NCBI GenBank assembly: GCA_025667525.1 | Contig: CM046874.1 | Location: 284,868,380 to 284,932,379 of the forward strand | DNA: 64,000 nucleotides | Origin: Glebionis coronaria | Lineage: Eukaryota > Streptophyta > Magnoliopsida > Asterales > Asteraceae | Reading direction: 5' to 3' | Part shown: piece by piece, positions 11,539 through 22,962 of the stretch | How the letters are laid out: the number at the start of each line of letters is the position of its first letter | Position numbering within the stretch: position 1 is the first letter of the stretch | The notes under the pieces: model-generated | The model's database searches: none | Told to the model about the DNA's origin: nothing | The model's input: the letters and a program-made list of their open reading frames with translations, nothing else | Position numbers and translations under genes: made by a program

Positions 11539-11552
11539 TTGGTATCAGAGCC
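11539..11552 (+). other. Primer-binding site of element B (tRNA-Met)
   Basis: TTGGTATCAGAGCC starts two bases after the LTR and matches the complement of the initiator tRNA-Met 3' end without mismatch in the TGGTATCAGAGC core. Confidence 0.93.
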
Positions 11553-11611
11553 TGGTTTGATATTAAAACCTTCAAGAAACATCGTTCTCAGTTTTATAAT
11601 CAAGATCCACC

Positions 11612-14139
11612 ATGCCGGAAACTTCTAACCCACAATCACCTTCCACAAACCCATCTTCACCAAGACTTAACCCTCCTGCTAATGACGATGATCTACCCCA
11701 ACTTCTTGACTCAAGAGGTGGATCACACGTAACCAGTGTACCAGTCTTTGATGAAGAAGATTTTGCCAGTTGGAAGAGTCAATTTCTTGTATACCTTGAT
11801 GGGCTTGAACCTTTTCTCTTAGAAATTTTAGAAAATGGTCCATATATTCCCATGGCACTTACATCCACTGAAGAAAACCCTCTTCCCAAACCTCTCAAAC
11901 AATGGACTCCAGCTGATAGGAAATTAGCAAACCAAGATAAACGTCTCAAAAGCATCATAATTTCCTGTCTTCCCAAGCATATCATGAAGTCTGTCATTCA
12001 GTGTCCCACAGCTAAACAAATGTGGACAGACCTCATTCTTGGCCATGAAGGACCCTCTGAAACAAGAGAGACAAAGATTCAGGCACTCAGACTTCAGTTT
12101 AATGCCTTTAAGTCACTTGAAGGTGAAAAGGTTCAGCAAACCTATACTAGGCTGAAGATTCTTCTAAATGACCTGGCTATGAATGATGTCACTATTGGTC
12201 AAGCTGAGATCAATGCTACTTTTGTCAACAGCCTTCCAAGAAAGTGGCTGAGCATGAATCAGACTTAGAGAGCTAACAACTCAATCAAAAATGATACCCT
12301 TGCTCAGCTCTATGGTAAGTACAATTATGAAGAAGGGCTGATCGATACTATCTACAAATCAGAGACTGAAAGATTTGTAGTCCAAGGACCATCTTCCAAA
12401 GCTTTGATCTCTGCAACACATCCTCATGACAGCGATTCTGATATTGAAGAAGATACCCGTAGCAGCCAAGAGTTCTTGTCAGACCTCAATGCAGAGTTCC
12501 ATGAAAGAGCGTTGCTAGCCAACCAAAGAAGATACTACAAAAGATCTGGAAGAGTAGGATCAGCTAGTAAACCAACTGACAGGTCAAAAGAAACATGTTT
12601 TGCCTGTGGAAAGCTTGGACATTATCAAAAAGACTGTCCTTCTACCAAGACATCCTCACCCTCTTATCCATCATCTTCATCCAAACCCTACAAGTTCAAA
12701 CAACATAACAACTCATCTCAATCCAATTCTTCAGACACTGAGAAGAAAGATTACAAAAATAAGTACAAGGCACTTAAAGCTGAGTTAGAACAAATGAACT
12801 TGAAGATTGAAGCTCTGTCCAAAAAGAAAGGCGGTGAGAAAAAGACAGAGAAAGGGTTGGTTGCTAAAACTTATGATTGGAATGATGAACCACTGACTTC
12901 AGATGAAGAAGACACCATAAGAGTCAGGGCTTTTATGGCGATAGCTGAGGATGAACCAGCTGTTGGAAAAGGTGATGCTAGATCAGGACAATGGGTTGAC
13001 ATCACAATGAAAAAGGTACACAGGCTTTTATCTATGTCTGATAGTGATGAACGTAAGCATGTCCTTGATTACACCATTGTTGATTTACACTTTGTTGAGG
13101 AACAAAGAAAGAACCTACTTGATAAGTTTCACTCTGTTAAATCTGAAATGATAAATGCTAAGGCTGAATGTGAAACTCTCCGGCGGGTTAATTTAGAGAA
13201 AATATCCCTGCAAAATGAAGTAGCTAGATTAACCTTGAAAAACATAGCTTTAAATGATCAAGTCTCTGAATTGAACAAGATTATTGAAAAATGGTTGTGT
13301 GCTAGGTTTACTATTGATGAATTGCTTAGGGATGAAGTGCCCGCTGACTTAAAAAGGGATATATCTGCTAAGAAAAATAAGCTGAGGATTCTCACCAAAC
13401 CCAAAGACATTGTCTTTAAATCTACAGAGACTATTCATATGTCAGATACCTTTTTGACAAATGACCATGTCTCTGAAGATGTGGCTGAGCTACCACCTTT
13501 GCCAAAACTCTCTGGAGTTGAACCTAGCAGTTCTTCTAGATCTGCTAAGGATGAACTTATATTGAGAATCCTCCAGCTAAAGTTTTTCATGTGCCTGCTA
13601 AACAAACCGGTAAACAAGTAGCTTTTAAGCCTGTTACTACTAAAGCTGTGAATAAGGTTGAACCTACCACTGAAGATCGCCTGTTGTCTCTTATGAAATA
13701 AGTAGAACTCTTGAAACAACACATTAAGCCTTCCGCTGAATGCTCTACTTCTCATGAACCTAAGTCAGTCCTAGGTGAACCCAAAAGGGAAAGGTTAATC
13801 AAACCTTATTGCAATGTATGTAAAAATTCTCACCATTCGACCTTAGATCATGACAGACACATGGCAGCTAAAAGAGCTCAGACACCCTCTAGGGACAGAC
13901 CACAGAGTTCCAAAAGGCAACAGGTAAATTACAAACCTTATCCTCCCTGTAAATTCTATGGGTTCACAGACCATCACTCAGACGAGTGTGGTGACTTCCC
14001 TGGCTGTGATATTTGTGGGAGTTATAACCATGAAACAATGAATTGTCCATCCCAACGCCAAAAGTTTTTCAGGAACACAAGAGTTGCTAATAAGCAATTC
14101 AGGGAACCCACTGGAAAGTGGGTTCACCATAGGAACTAA
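11612..14139 (+). pseudogene. gag: gag of element B (two CCHC zinc knuckles, coiled coil)
   Basis: The ATG at 11612 follows the primer site by 60 bp. Residues about 45-220 are a copia gag domain (FASWKSQFLVYL, TAKQMWTDLILGHEG). A first zinc knuckle C-x2-C-x4-H-x4-C (CFACGKLGHYQKDC) lies near 12597, followed by Lys/Glu-rich coiled-coil stretches. A second knuckle region holds CNVCKNSHHSTLDH and CDICGSYNHETMNC before the end at 14139. Breaks are a TAG at 12266-12268, a frameshift near 13560-13570 and a TAA at 13699-13701; both stops sit where glutamine codons fit. The gag frame ends 12 bp before the pol frame opens, in a different phase. Confidence 0.88.
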
Positions 14140-14150
14140 TCTGTTTCTAT

Positions 14151-17100
14151 GTGTCTGTGCAGAAATATCTCAAGGAATCGGTATGGTATCTAGATAGTGG
14201 CTGTTCTAGACACATGACAGGGATTCAACAATACCTGCACAGATACTCAAAGGAGCCAGGTCCTAAAGTGGTGTTTGGAGATAACTCTTCAGGTGACACA
14301 GAAGGATATGGCTCAGTGAACTGCAATCGGATTACATTTACCAGGGTTGCATATGTGAATGGTCTTAAACACAATCTTATTAGCATCAGCCAATTGTGTG
14401 ATGCTGACTATAAGGTTTTGTTTACTAAGACTCAGGGAACCATATTCAACAAAAACAATGATGTTGTGCTGATTGCACCTAGAAGGAGAGATGTTTATGT
14501 CATCAACATGGCTGTGTGCTCTGAAGACAGCTCAAATTGTTTCCTTGCTAAAGCCTCTGAAAGTGTCAATTGGCTGTGGCACAAAAGACTGTCTCATCTC
14601 AACTTCAAGAACATCAATAAGATAGCCACTCAAAACTTGGTTGCTGGTCTACCTTCAGTAATGTTTTCCAAAGACAAAACTTGTTCTGCCTGTGTCAAAG
14701 GAAAGCATCACAGGTCTTCATTCAAGACTAGGCAATCATTTTCTATTGACAAGTGCTTACATCTCCTTCACATGGACTTGTTTGGGCCTGTCAAACCTCA
14801 AACCATTAATCACAACAAATACACCTTGGTCATAGTTGATGAATTTTCAAGATACACATGGGTGTTCTTCCTCAGAAGGAAAAGTGATGCAGCTGAAACC
14901 ATCATGTCTTTCATCAGACAGGTTGAAAATATGAATGATATTAGAGTCAAAGCTCTAAGAAGTGATAATGGTACAGAATTCAAGAATCATCAACTTGAAT
15001 CTTTTTGTGATGAAAAAGGGATTTCTTAGAACTTCTCTTCAGCTGGCACTCCTGAACAAAATGGTGTGGCTGAAAGAAGAAACAAGACTTTGATTGAAGC
15101 AGCAAGAACTATGTTAAATGGTGCAGCCTTACCAAAGCAATTTTGGGGAGAAGCTGTTCACACTGCCTGCTACACTCAAAACAGATCAATCATGGTCAAA
15201 CGACATGGTAAAACCTCCTATGAAGTTTTCAGAAAAAGATCTCCCGACGTCAGCTATTTTCATGTGTTTGGGTGCCCTGTGTTTATTTATAACTACAGGG
15301 ATAAACTTGGAAAGTTTGATGAAAAGGCTGATGATGGTTTCTTTTTGGGATACTCTCCAACAGCCAAAGCCTTCAGAGTATTCAACATTAGAAGACAAGA
15401 AGTAGAAGAAACATTCCATGTTAGATTCTATGAAGATGATGAAGTCATACAGAGAACAGGAACAGAGGGTGATGAAATAGATTTTAATGAAAATATTTCT
15501 TTCCCAAGTGATGAGTTCACAGAACCCAGACCTACCAGTCATCATCACTCCAACACTCTCACTCCTTATGTCCCTGCCTTTGACCCTCTGTCAACTCACA
15601 ACATAGAAGTTCCTACCTCTCAGGAACTTGATAAAGAAGAACCTTAAATCTCTGATGGTCCTTCTCATGATATTGATGAGTCACCAATTCTTCAAATCCC
15701 TGAAGATTCTCCTGCTGATAATGAAACAGCTTCCCTTGATATGGCTGAAGAAGACTCTGACACTGAAGTAACCTTTGAAGAAAGCCCTCCTAGTCAGCAG
15801 GTTGAGACTCAAAGTGTACTAGTTGTGCCCTCAAGTACCCCTGTCCTTGAATCCCCAGCTCCTCAAAATAAGTGGTCAAGAGATCAACACATTCTTCTTG
15901 TCAATATTATTGGGGAACCAAATGTAGGGGTCACAACCAGACAGCGAATTCAAGACTCAGAGTCAGCCTCAGCCAATGAATGTCTCATTACTGAATTTCT
16001 CTCACAAATTGAACCTAAAAGGGTTGCTGAGGCTCTGGTAGAAGAAGGATGGGTAGCTGCTATGCAAGAAGAAATCAATCAGTTCAAAAGGAACAAAGTA
16101 TGGACACTAGTGCCAGCTCCACCTGGAAAGAATATCACAGGCACTAGATGGATCTATAGAAATAAGATGGATGAAATTGGGAACATCATCAGGAACAAGG
16201 CCAGACTGGTAGCACAGGGGTTCTCTCAGACTGAAGGAATTGATTATGATGAAACTTTTGCACCTGTTGCTAGACTTGAAGCCATCAGAATCTTCCTTGC
16301 TTATGCTGCCTATATGAACATCACTGTGTATCAGATGGATGTTAAGAGTGCCTTTCTCAATGGTGATTTGGCTGAGGAAGTGTACGTTGCACAACCTGAA
16401 GGATTTGAGAACAGCGAGTTTCTCAACCATGTGTACAGACTTCACAAGGCAATGTATGGTCTGAAACAAGCTCCAAGAGCATGGTATGAAACTCTTTCAA
16501 ATTTCTTAACTGAAAATAAATTTGTCAGGGGTTCTATTGATAAAACACTCTTTACCTTCAAGGACAAGAGTGATTTCATCATTGTGTAGATTTATGTGGA
16601 TGATATCATTTTTGGGTCAACAAATGTCAATCTTAGTAAACGTTTTGCTAAATTAATGACCAAGAAATATGAGATGAGTATGATGGGTGAATTAACTTAC
16701 TTTTTGGGCTTTCAAATTAAACAATGTCCTAAGGGAATTTCAATTTGTCAAGAAAAGTATGTTAAGGATTTACTTAAAAAATATGACTTAGCTGATTGTG
16801 CATCAGTGAAATTCCCCATGCTTCCACCCAACAATTTGGGCCCAGATAAGTCAGGGGTCTCTGTCAATGAGACTTTATATAGAGGCATGATTGGGTCACT
16901 CATGTATCTAACAGCTAGTCGTCCAGATATCCAATTCTCCACATGTCTCTGTGCAAGGTACCAAGCTAACCCAAAAGCATCCCATCTAGTGGCTGTTAAG
17001 AGAATTTTCAGGTATCTCAAAGGAACACCATCCCTAGGTCTATGGTATCCAATGGAATCAGGCTTTGATCTCAAGGCCTGTTCAGATTCAGATTATGCTG

Positions 17101-17548
17101 GATGCTGTATTGACAGGAAAAGCACTTCAGGCAGCTGTCAAATCCTAGGAGGAAAATTGGTTGGATGGAGTGCTAAGAAGCAAAACTCTGTGGCTATGTC
17201 TTCAGCTGAAGCAGAATATGTCGCTGCAGCCAGCTGTGTGCTCAGGTGCTCTGGATGAAAAGTCAATTGGCTGATTATGAAATCTTGTATGACAAAGTAC
17301 CAATCTTTTGTGACAACACCAGTGCCATTGCCATATCCAACAACCCTGTTCTTCACTCTCGTACCAAACACATTGATATCAGGTATCATTTTATCAGGGA
17401 TCATATAATGAAGGGAGATATTGAGCTGCATTTTGTTCCCACAGAGCTGCAACTAGCTGATATTTTTACAAAGCCTTTGGCTGAACCTTCGTTCAACAGG
17501 CTAGTTGCTGAGCTAGGGATGCTCAATATCTCAAAGCCTGTGGCTTGA
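14151..17548 (+). pseudogene. pol: pol of element B (protease, integrase, reverse transcriptase, RNase H)
   Basis: The aspartic protease motif DSGCS is at about 14193. The integrase zinc-binding HHCC segment (WLWHKRLSHLNF ... CSACVKGKHH) follows at 14570-14710, then the integrase core with D in HMDLFGP, D in RSDNGTEF and E in NGVAERRN near 15070. Reverse transcriptase has [11 protein letters not shown] near 16333 and YVDDIIFGS near 16590. RNase H shows SDSDYAG, SSAEAEY, CDNTSA and LADIFTKP. The frame is cut by TAG at 15027-15029, TAA at 15645-15647 and TAG at 16587-16589, all in phase with the flanking protein, and by a one-base loss near 17235. Catalytic residues are otherwise present, but no full polyprotein can be made. 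Confidence 0.93.
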
Positions 17549-17888
17549 TATTAAATGTGTTCATTAAATGATTGATTCTATATTAAATGTTTTTCACATG
17601 AAACTAGGTAGTTATTTTCCAAGTAAATGCAAAAAACATTCTCAAATATTTAATCATTTATTTTTCGGATAACGAGGAGACAAACTTTTTGAAAGGTCAA
17701 GGGGACCCACTTGAGCAGTCATTTTCGCACCTTGCATTTAATACGGTTGAATAACTGTTCACTTAAGTTTGAATATATATTGTCTCCTTTCTCTTCTCAC
17801 CCACCACCATTCTAAAATCTACTTCTCTCTCTAAGTTCTTATCTCTCTCAATCATCCGCCATTTTCGTTCACCTTCAACCTCAAATCC
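17549..17888 (+). promoter_or_regulatory. Promoter-like spacer upstream of the aORF of element B
   Basis: These 340 bp contain no gene. TATATAT at 17774-17780 lies about 110 bp before the aORF start. It is followed by a strongly CT-rich stretch (CTCTCTCTAAG, TCTCTCTCAATC) like a plant 5' leader, and the start codon context is AATCCATGGCG, near the plant optimum. The homologous place in element C has the same arrangement. This suggests separate transcription of the aORF (inference). Confidence 0.5.
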
Positions 17889-20800
17889 ATGGCGTTTTCA
17901 GTTCCCAAAGCCTCAAATGTTAACTTCGAGATCAATGAGAGCATCCTCGCCTCCAACAATGCCATTGGATGGATTAAGGCACCAAACAGCACCTATTCAG
18001 ATCTGGTAAATTTCATGCAGAATTGTGACCTAAATGAAGCCTTCACCAAATCCCCATCCACCTTTTACCAAGAATACCTTAGGGAATTCTGGTATTCTGC
18101 TGAAGTGGTAGAAGACACCATCACATTTAGCCTTTCATGCAATGAACACCCTTTTGCCTTCTCCCTTAAAGACTTTTCAAGTGTGGCCGGATTGAAGCAT
18201 GGAGATGAATGCCTGAAGGTAGTTGACAAAAAGGCTGTCAATGAAGCCCTGGCCACACTCAACCCTTGCCATGATGTTAACCCTGCACTTACACCTGCTG
18301 AAGTACTCGCCAAATCCCCTCTGAAGATTAAGTACTTCACTCCTATGTGGCGTGTCCTCTTCACCCACATTGTTAAGTCCCTGGGAGGTATGCAGGGATC
18401 ACAGGATCAGATGTCTTTCAACCATCAGGCTATTGCTTATGGATTAATCTGGGGAGCTGATGTTGACGTTGGAAGCATTCTCTTCTCAAACCTGGTAGAA
18501 CAGCTGAAGGGAAGGAATCAGGTCAGGGAAAAGAATATCTGTTATGTGCGCTTCCTGTCCCTGATCTTTGAAAGTCTGCTGGGAGATAACTACCAAAACA
18601 AGGCCTTAACTGCTCTTAAGCCCTATCGCATCACCGGCGCCATCTACAAGGAAATAGGAGCTGAAGATGTCCCTGTCACCGCCCATATGCTGAATGTGGC
18701 CAACCAGGTACCAAACGCTGAGAAGCCCTTGCTCCCTTCCTCTGAGAAGGTGAATACTTCTAGTGTTGCTGGCAAGTCGATGTCTTTGACCTCTGGGTAG
18801 CACACTACTAAGTCCAAGGCTTCATCTGGCCAACAGCCTAAGAAGAAGAAAATCCCCTCTTCTTCCCACTCCAAAGCTGTTACTAAGGCCAAGGGAAAGA
18901 AGACTGACGCCTCCTCTGGTCCAGATACTCTTGTAGATTCGGATTCTTTGGCTGACAAACAACAGGTGTCTAGTGTCTCTAAGTCAGCTGAGACAACAGG
19001 AAACCAGCCTGATCAAGCTGATATCTCACAGGTAATCAGTGTACATTTTTAGAGGTTCACAAGCAGCCACTCTCATTTGTCTGTAGGAGAGAGTGGTGAA
19101 GTTAGGGTAATCCTCGACCCATAGAAGTTTGTCAATACACTTAGAATACCTTAAGACTTCTGTACACCCTGTCTTTGCACCAGGGAATGATTCATTTGTG
19201 TTTATAAAGCACCCCGATGACCCTACACCCTCTAGACAGTATTCAGGCTAACAACAACCTGAATACACTAATGTCTCAACCTTGATCAGCTGTACTTCAC
19301 ACAGCCTCTTGGTTCCCTCCTTAAAAGAGTCCCAAAGGATTTATCCTTTCAGGGGGAGCTGAATCATCACACTCAGCTTTCCTAGGGGCAGCGTAACAGG
19401 CGACCTACAACAACATATGTTTCACTCTTAAAAGAGTCCCAAAGGTTTTAACCTTTTGGGGGGGTTGAATAATCACACTCAGCTTTCCTAGGGGCAGCGA
19501 CTGGCGATCCATAAACAACATATGTTTCACAATCAAAAGAGTCCCAAAGGTTTTTACCTTTTGGGGGGGCTGAATAATCACACTCAGCTTTCCTAGGGGC
19601 TGCGAATGGCGATCATTAACCACACTTTATTCACACTTAAAAAAATCCCAAGGATTTATCCTTTGGAGTGGCTGAGTAATCACCCTCAGCCTCTCTGGGA
19701 CAGCGAAATGGCGACCATTCCCCTTATATTTTTCCCTGTTACTAATTACAACAAATTTGCAGGCTGAAATTGTACAGCCAGTCATCGAATCTCAGGTACA
19801 ACAAGAAAAGGAGGCTGATACAATAACTCAGGACAAACCAAATGATGAAGAGCCTGTGATAAATGCTGATGAAGAAATGCTCTCATTAGAGGATTATGTC
19901 TCTGATATTAAGCAAATGCCTGAAGATGAATTCCCTGAGGGAATGTTATGAAGAGGATGAAGAAGATGAGGAAGACCAGCTGTCTGTCTCTCCTCCTAAA
20001 GAAATAGCTGTGTCTACACCAGCTGGTGACAAGACTTCTCCTCTCAAGGAAGCTGTTGATACTCCAAACTCTGCTACCTCAGCAACAACAGTCTTCCAAA
20101 GACCAACTTATGATCCAACAGCAGAATTTCTCATGTTAGATCATCCTGCCCAGACCAACTTTGACTTAATACCAAGGGGGGATGACTATGCTCAGCAAAG
20201 CCTCAATATCAAGAATCTTCAGCCAGTCCATCATCAATCTGATATTGAGCGCTTATCAAGGAAGCTGGATGTGATCAAGTCTGAGATGCACAACTTTACT
20301 GTAACATTTCCAGGCATCATCAAAAAGGCTGTAACTGAGGCTGTCACAGAGCCAATTCAGGATGGTGCAAGAAAAGGTGTAGCCCAGGGACTCGGTCATC
20401 TTTCAACAAGAATCAAGGATGCCATTGACTCAGCCGTCCCTGCTATGTTCCATGAACATGAACACACCATGCACAGGCACTTTAATGCTGTTCGCACCAG
20501 ACAATACAACCATGCTAACTTTATTGTCAGGCGTGTTCAGGCAAATACTAATGCAAATGCCAACCTCCTGCTGAAGATTGCCAGGGCTTCGAGAAAAAGA
20601 CAACGTGCTATCGCTGCCTCTGTGGAGCAGATTGCAAGACGTTTTCAAGTACGTTTATCCAAACATCTAGGATAACCGTGAGGGGGAGAAAAATACAACA
20701 CTCAGCCTTGCATCTGTTGAACAAGGCTCATCATCAGCTAACCCCACAAGTACACATGTTCCTCTCCAAGTCATCACACCTGTTATAATACCTGATGATG

Positions 20801-22025
20801 AGGATGATACTCAGGGGGAGCAACAAACTCAAGATGGAGCTGACTCATCAAAGTCTCTAGTTTTGGTTAACACCAGCAAGCCTGAGGATGATGAGCCAGC
20901 TGCCAAGAAATTAAAATTCACTGTTAGCTCTCTCCCCAAAGCTATTCAAACTCAGGCTCAGACAACGTTTATCAAAAGAGCTGATGTTTTGAAAAACATA
21001 AGTGTGGAGTCCTCTGTCTCAAAGAAAGGAAAGAAGATAGTTTTGGTTGATACTGATACCAAACTTAAGAAGATAGCTGCGATGCTAGAGACAGGAGGAT
21101 CCACCACAGACCTTTCCCAATTCTCAACCTTTACACCTTCCGATGAGATTCCTTTGACCCCTGAAGAAATAGAGCAACAGGCTGAAGAATTCAAAAGACT
21201 AAATGAGCTCAAGACAGCCAAAGAATTAAATGAAGCTACTCTGAGGAAGATGACACCACCTGAAAGGGAAAAACAAAAACAAAGGTTGAGGGAAATGGAA
21301 ACAAAACGCGCTGAGGCTTTAAGGAAAGTCAAAGCTGATTATGATGCCTGCGTGAACAACAGATATGCTGCTGGCAAGATAACCAAGTTCAAATACACCA
21401 TTCATAAATCCACAAACACCCCACAAATGATCTTATGGAGGGAAAATCAACAGAGAAATATGGATGTGTTTGACAACTTCAGGTTAAAGACACTTGGGTT
21501 ATCAGAATGGTTCGAACTCGAAGCCTTAGCTGCCAAAAAGTCTGGACTGGCAAATTTCCTTCTGCTTAAAACTCTTAAGGCCAAGTTTAACTGGATCAAG
21601 GAAACAGCAGCCAAACTCAAGATTGATCCCCCACCACAGCTTTTTGAACAAGAACCCCCAAAGACAGGCAACAAAAGGAGAAGAATTTCACAAATTGTTA
21701 ATGAAACTTTTGTTACTGAAGATGTTCATGTGGATGGTATGCCAGGGATTTGATCCTCCCAAATGGTATTGTTGGCCCTGTTGATGGTCAGACATACACA
21801 GAGCCTGAAAGAGGAATGGCATTCATGAACAAGGCTTGCCAGTATGCTTTTCAGAGGGAAGATGAGCTGTGCTTGGCTTCAACTATTCAGCTACTCTGTC
21901 ACAAGAAGTGTCTCAAGATCAACACAGAGTATTCCAAGAAGTTTTCAAAGACTTTGCAGGATGAAATTGATAACAGATTAGACTTGGCTGAAGCTGAAGA
22001 AAGAATAAAAAATGATGACTATTGA
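17889..22025 (+). pseudogene. Additional ORF (aORF) of element B, spliced, function unknown
   Basis: Exon 1 (17889-19031) encodes a globular N-terminal region with a YLREFWYSA motif near residue 65 and a W-rich MWRVLFTHIVKS segment near 160, then a Lys/Ser-rich tail. The intron 19032-19762 (CAG/GTAATC ... TTTGCAG/GCT) keeps phase 0. Exon 2 encodes acidic stretches, an amphipathic helix-rich part with many Arg/Lys (20560-20660), a Lys/Glu-rich coiled coil near 21150-21340 and a C-terminal segment ending at 22025. Breaks are a TAG at 18798-18800 and frameshifts near 19940, 20673 and 21748. The N-terminal FW-x-SA region and overall plan match the aORF of element C. Similar genes recur in Asteraceae retrotransposons, some labelled longin-like in databases (from memory); I would not assign a function. 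Confidence 0.75.
19321..19720 (+). repeat. Tandem stem-loop repeats (about 105 bp, four copies) in the aORF intron of B
   Basis: Units begin at about 19323, 19430, 19535 and 19639. Each starts AAAAGAGTCCCAAAGG-like, then a loop and a complementary CCTTTTGGG, followed by CTGAATAATCACACTCAGC, a CTAGGGGCAGCG box and a GGCGA word. The inverted arms survive although their bases vary between units, for instance CCAAGGATTTATCCTTTGG in the last copy. Confidence 0.85.
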
Positions 22026-22200
22026 AGATATTCACAGCCCTTTTACCTTCATCTTTTATTTTACTTATGTAATGCACTTGTAATTTTCTTTAAGTCTTAA
22101 TAAAATCATGAGGTATGTTTGTTTAGATCTGTAATGTGTAAGAAGAAGCTGTTAAACTCACTTACGTTAACTTAGTTAGATCTAGCATTATTTATGTTTA

Positions 22201-22213
22201 AATAGGGGGAGAT
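22201..22213 (+). other. Polypurine tract of element B
   Basis: AATAGGGGGAGAT abuts the 3' LTR start at 22214 and would prime plus-strand DNA. Similar AGGGGGAG words also occur inside the aORF at about 20684 and 20814. Confidence 0.88.
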
Positions 22214-22957
22214 TGTTGGGAATCTAAACTTGTTAGATTCTCTGATCATTGATTTAAACATAATTAGGCTGTTAGATAGTCCCTTGCCTATGCCTAGGAG
22301 GCAGGCAAGTTCGCAAGACTCACAGAGATCCAAGTCTCTGTGAGCAACCTCAGAGGAGTCCATGTCAGAGACATTGTCAGGGAAGTCGAAGATTACCTGA
22401 AGACATACTCATTGGCTGTGATGGATAACAGCCAAGATGTATCAGGGACTCTGAGGGGTTGAGAGTTAACAGGGGTGGCAATACCCTGATAACTCTCAGC
22501 ATACTTTGGACATGCCATTTGTGTGTTCGAGACTATGAAGAATAAGGAAACTGTTTTTGACAACTGTTCCTTAAAGCATAATGGAAGACTACCAAGAATA
22601 GAAGGACATCATGTGACTGATGTGGGAACTTGTAAAAGCTTGTGTAGTCAACATCAAGTACTGTTTAAGTCAAACTCGTAACACTATAAATAGGATGTGT
22701 ATCCATGCATTAATGTTTAACACTTTGAGATATTAAGAACATTAGTGCATATAACTTAGTGAATCAAACAGCTACGACTGTATTCATAAGTTAGGGTTTA
22801 TTGTTGTTCAAAGTGTGCACAACACATTGTCATCAAACTGTGTTATCCATAACACTTGTAATTCTTTATTATACAATAATAAGATTATGTTTGAAAAGTA
22901 ATACCTTGTGTTGATTAAGTTAAGATTAGGGTTTCTTGCATTGATTAGGGACTTTCA
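22214..22957 (+). repeat. 3' LTR of element B
   Basis: This 744-bp LTR has the same ends as the 5' copy. Its TATA box TATAAATA is at 22685-22692. It is directly followed by the AGAAG duplication at 22958-22962 and then by the resumed gag of element A. Confidence 0.93.
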
Positions 22958-22962
22958 AGAAG

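Larger units (their letters stand above)
10794..22957 (+). mobile_element. Ty1/copia retrotransposon B with an additional 3' gene
   Basis: Two 744-bp LTRs (TGTTGGGAATC ... GGGACTTTCA) enclose 10.7 kb, with an AGAAG target duplication. A primer site TTGGTATCAGAGCC and a polypurine tract AGGGGGAGA are in place. Coding order is gag with two CCHC knuckles, protease, integrase, reverse transcriptase, RNase H, and then a long spliced aORF before the 3' LTR. The 12.2-kb length and the gene after pol suggest a SIRE/Maximus-like lineage (inference). All genes are interrupted by stops and small indels, so it is inactive. LTRs are about 98.5 percent alike by eye, so it is younger than A, its host. Confidence 0.93.

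Noticed and set aside
14114..14161. A mini-intron fully contained between gag and pol of B
   Set aside because: Only about 48 bp would lie between the nearest GT and the AG, shorter than usual plant introns; a more distant donor is needed if splicing occurs.
19405..19623. Minus-strand frame of 72 codons with two similar halves
   Set aside because: The internal similarity is only the 105-bp tandem repeat read in a multiple-of-three phase.
22908..22957. Apparent gag start upstream of 22958
   Set aside because: This lies in B's 3' LTR; the alternative start codon is accidental.
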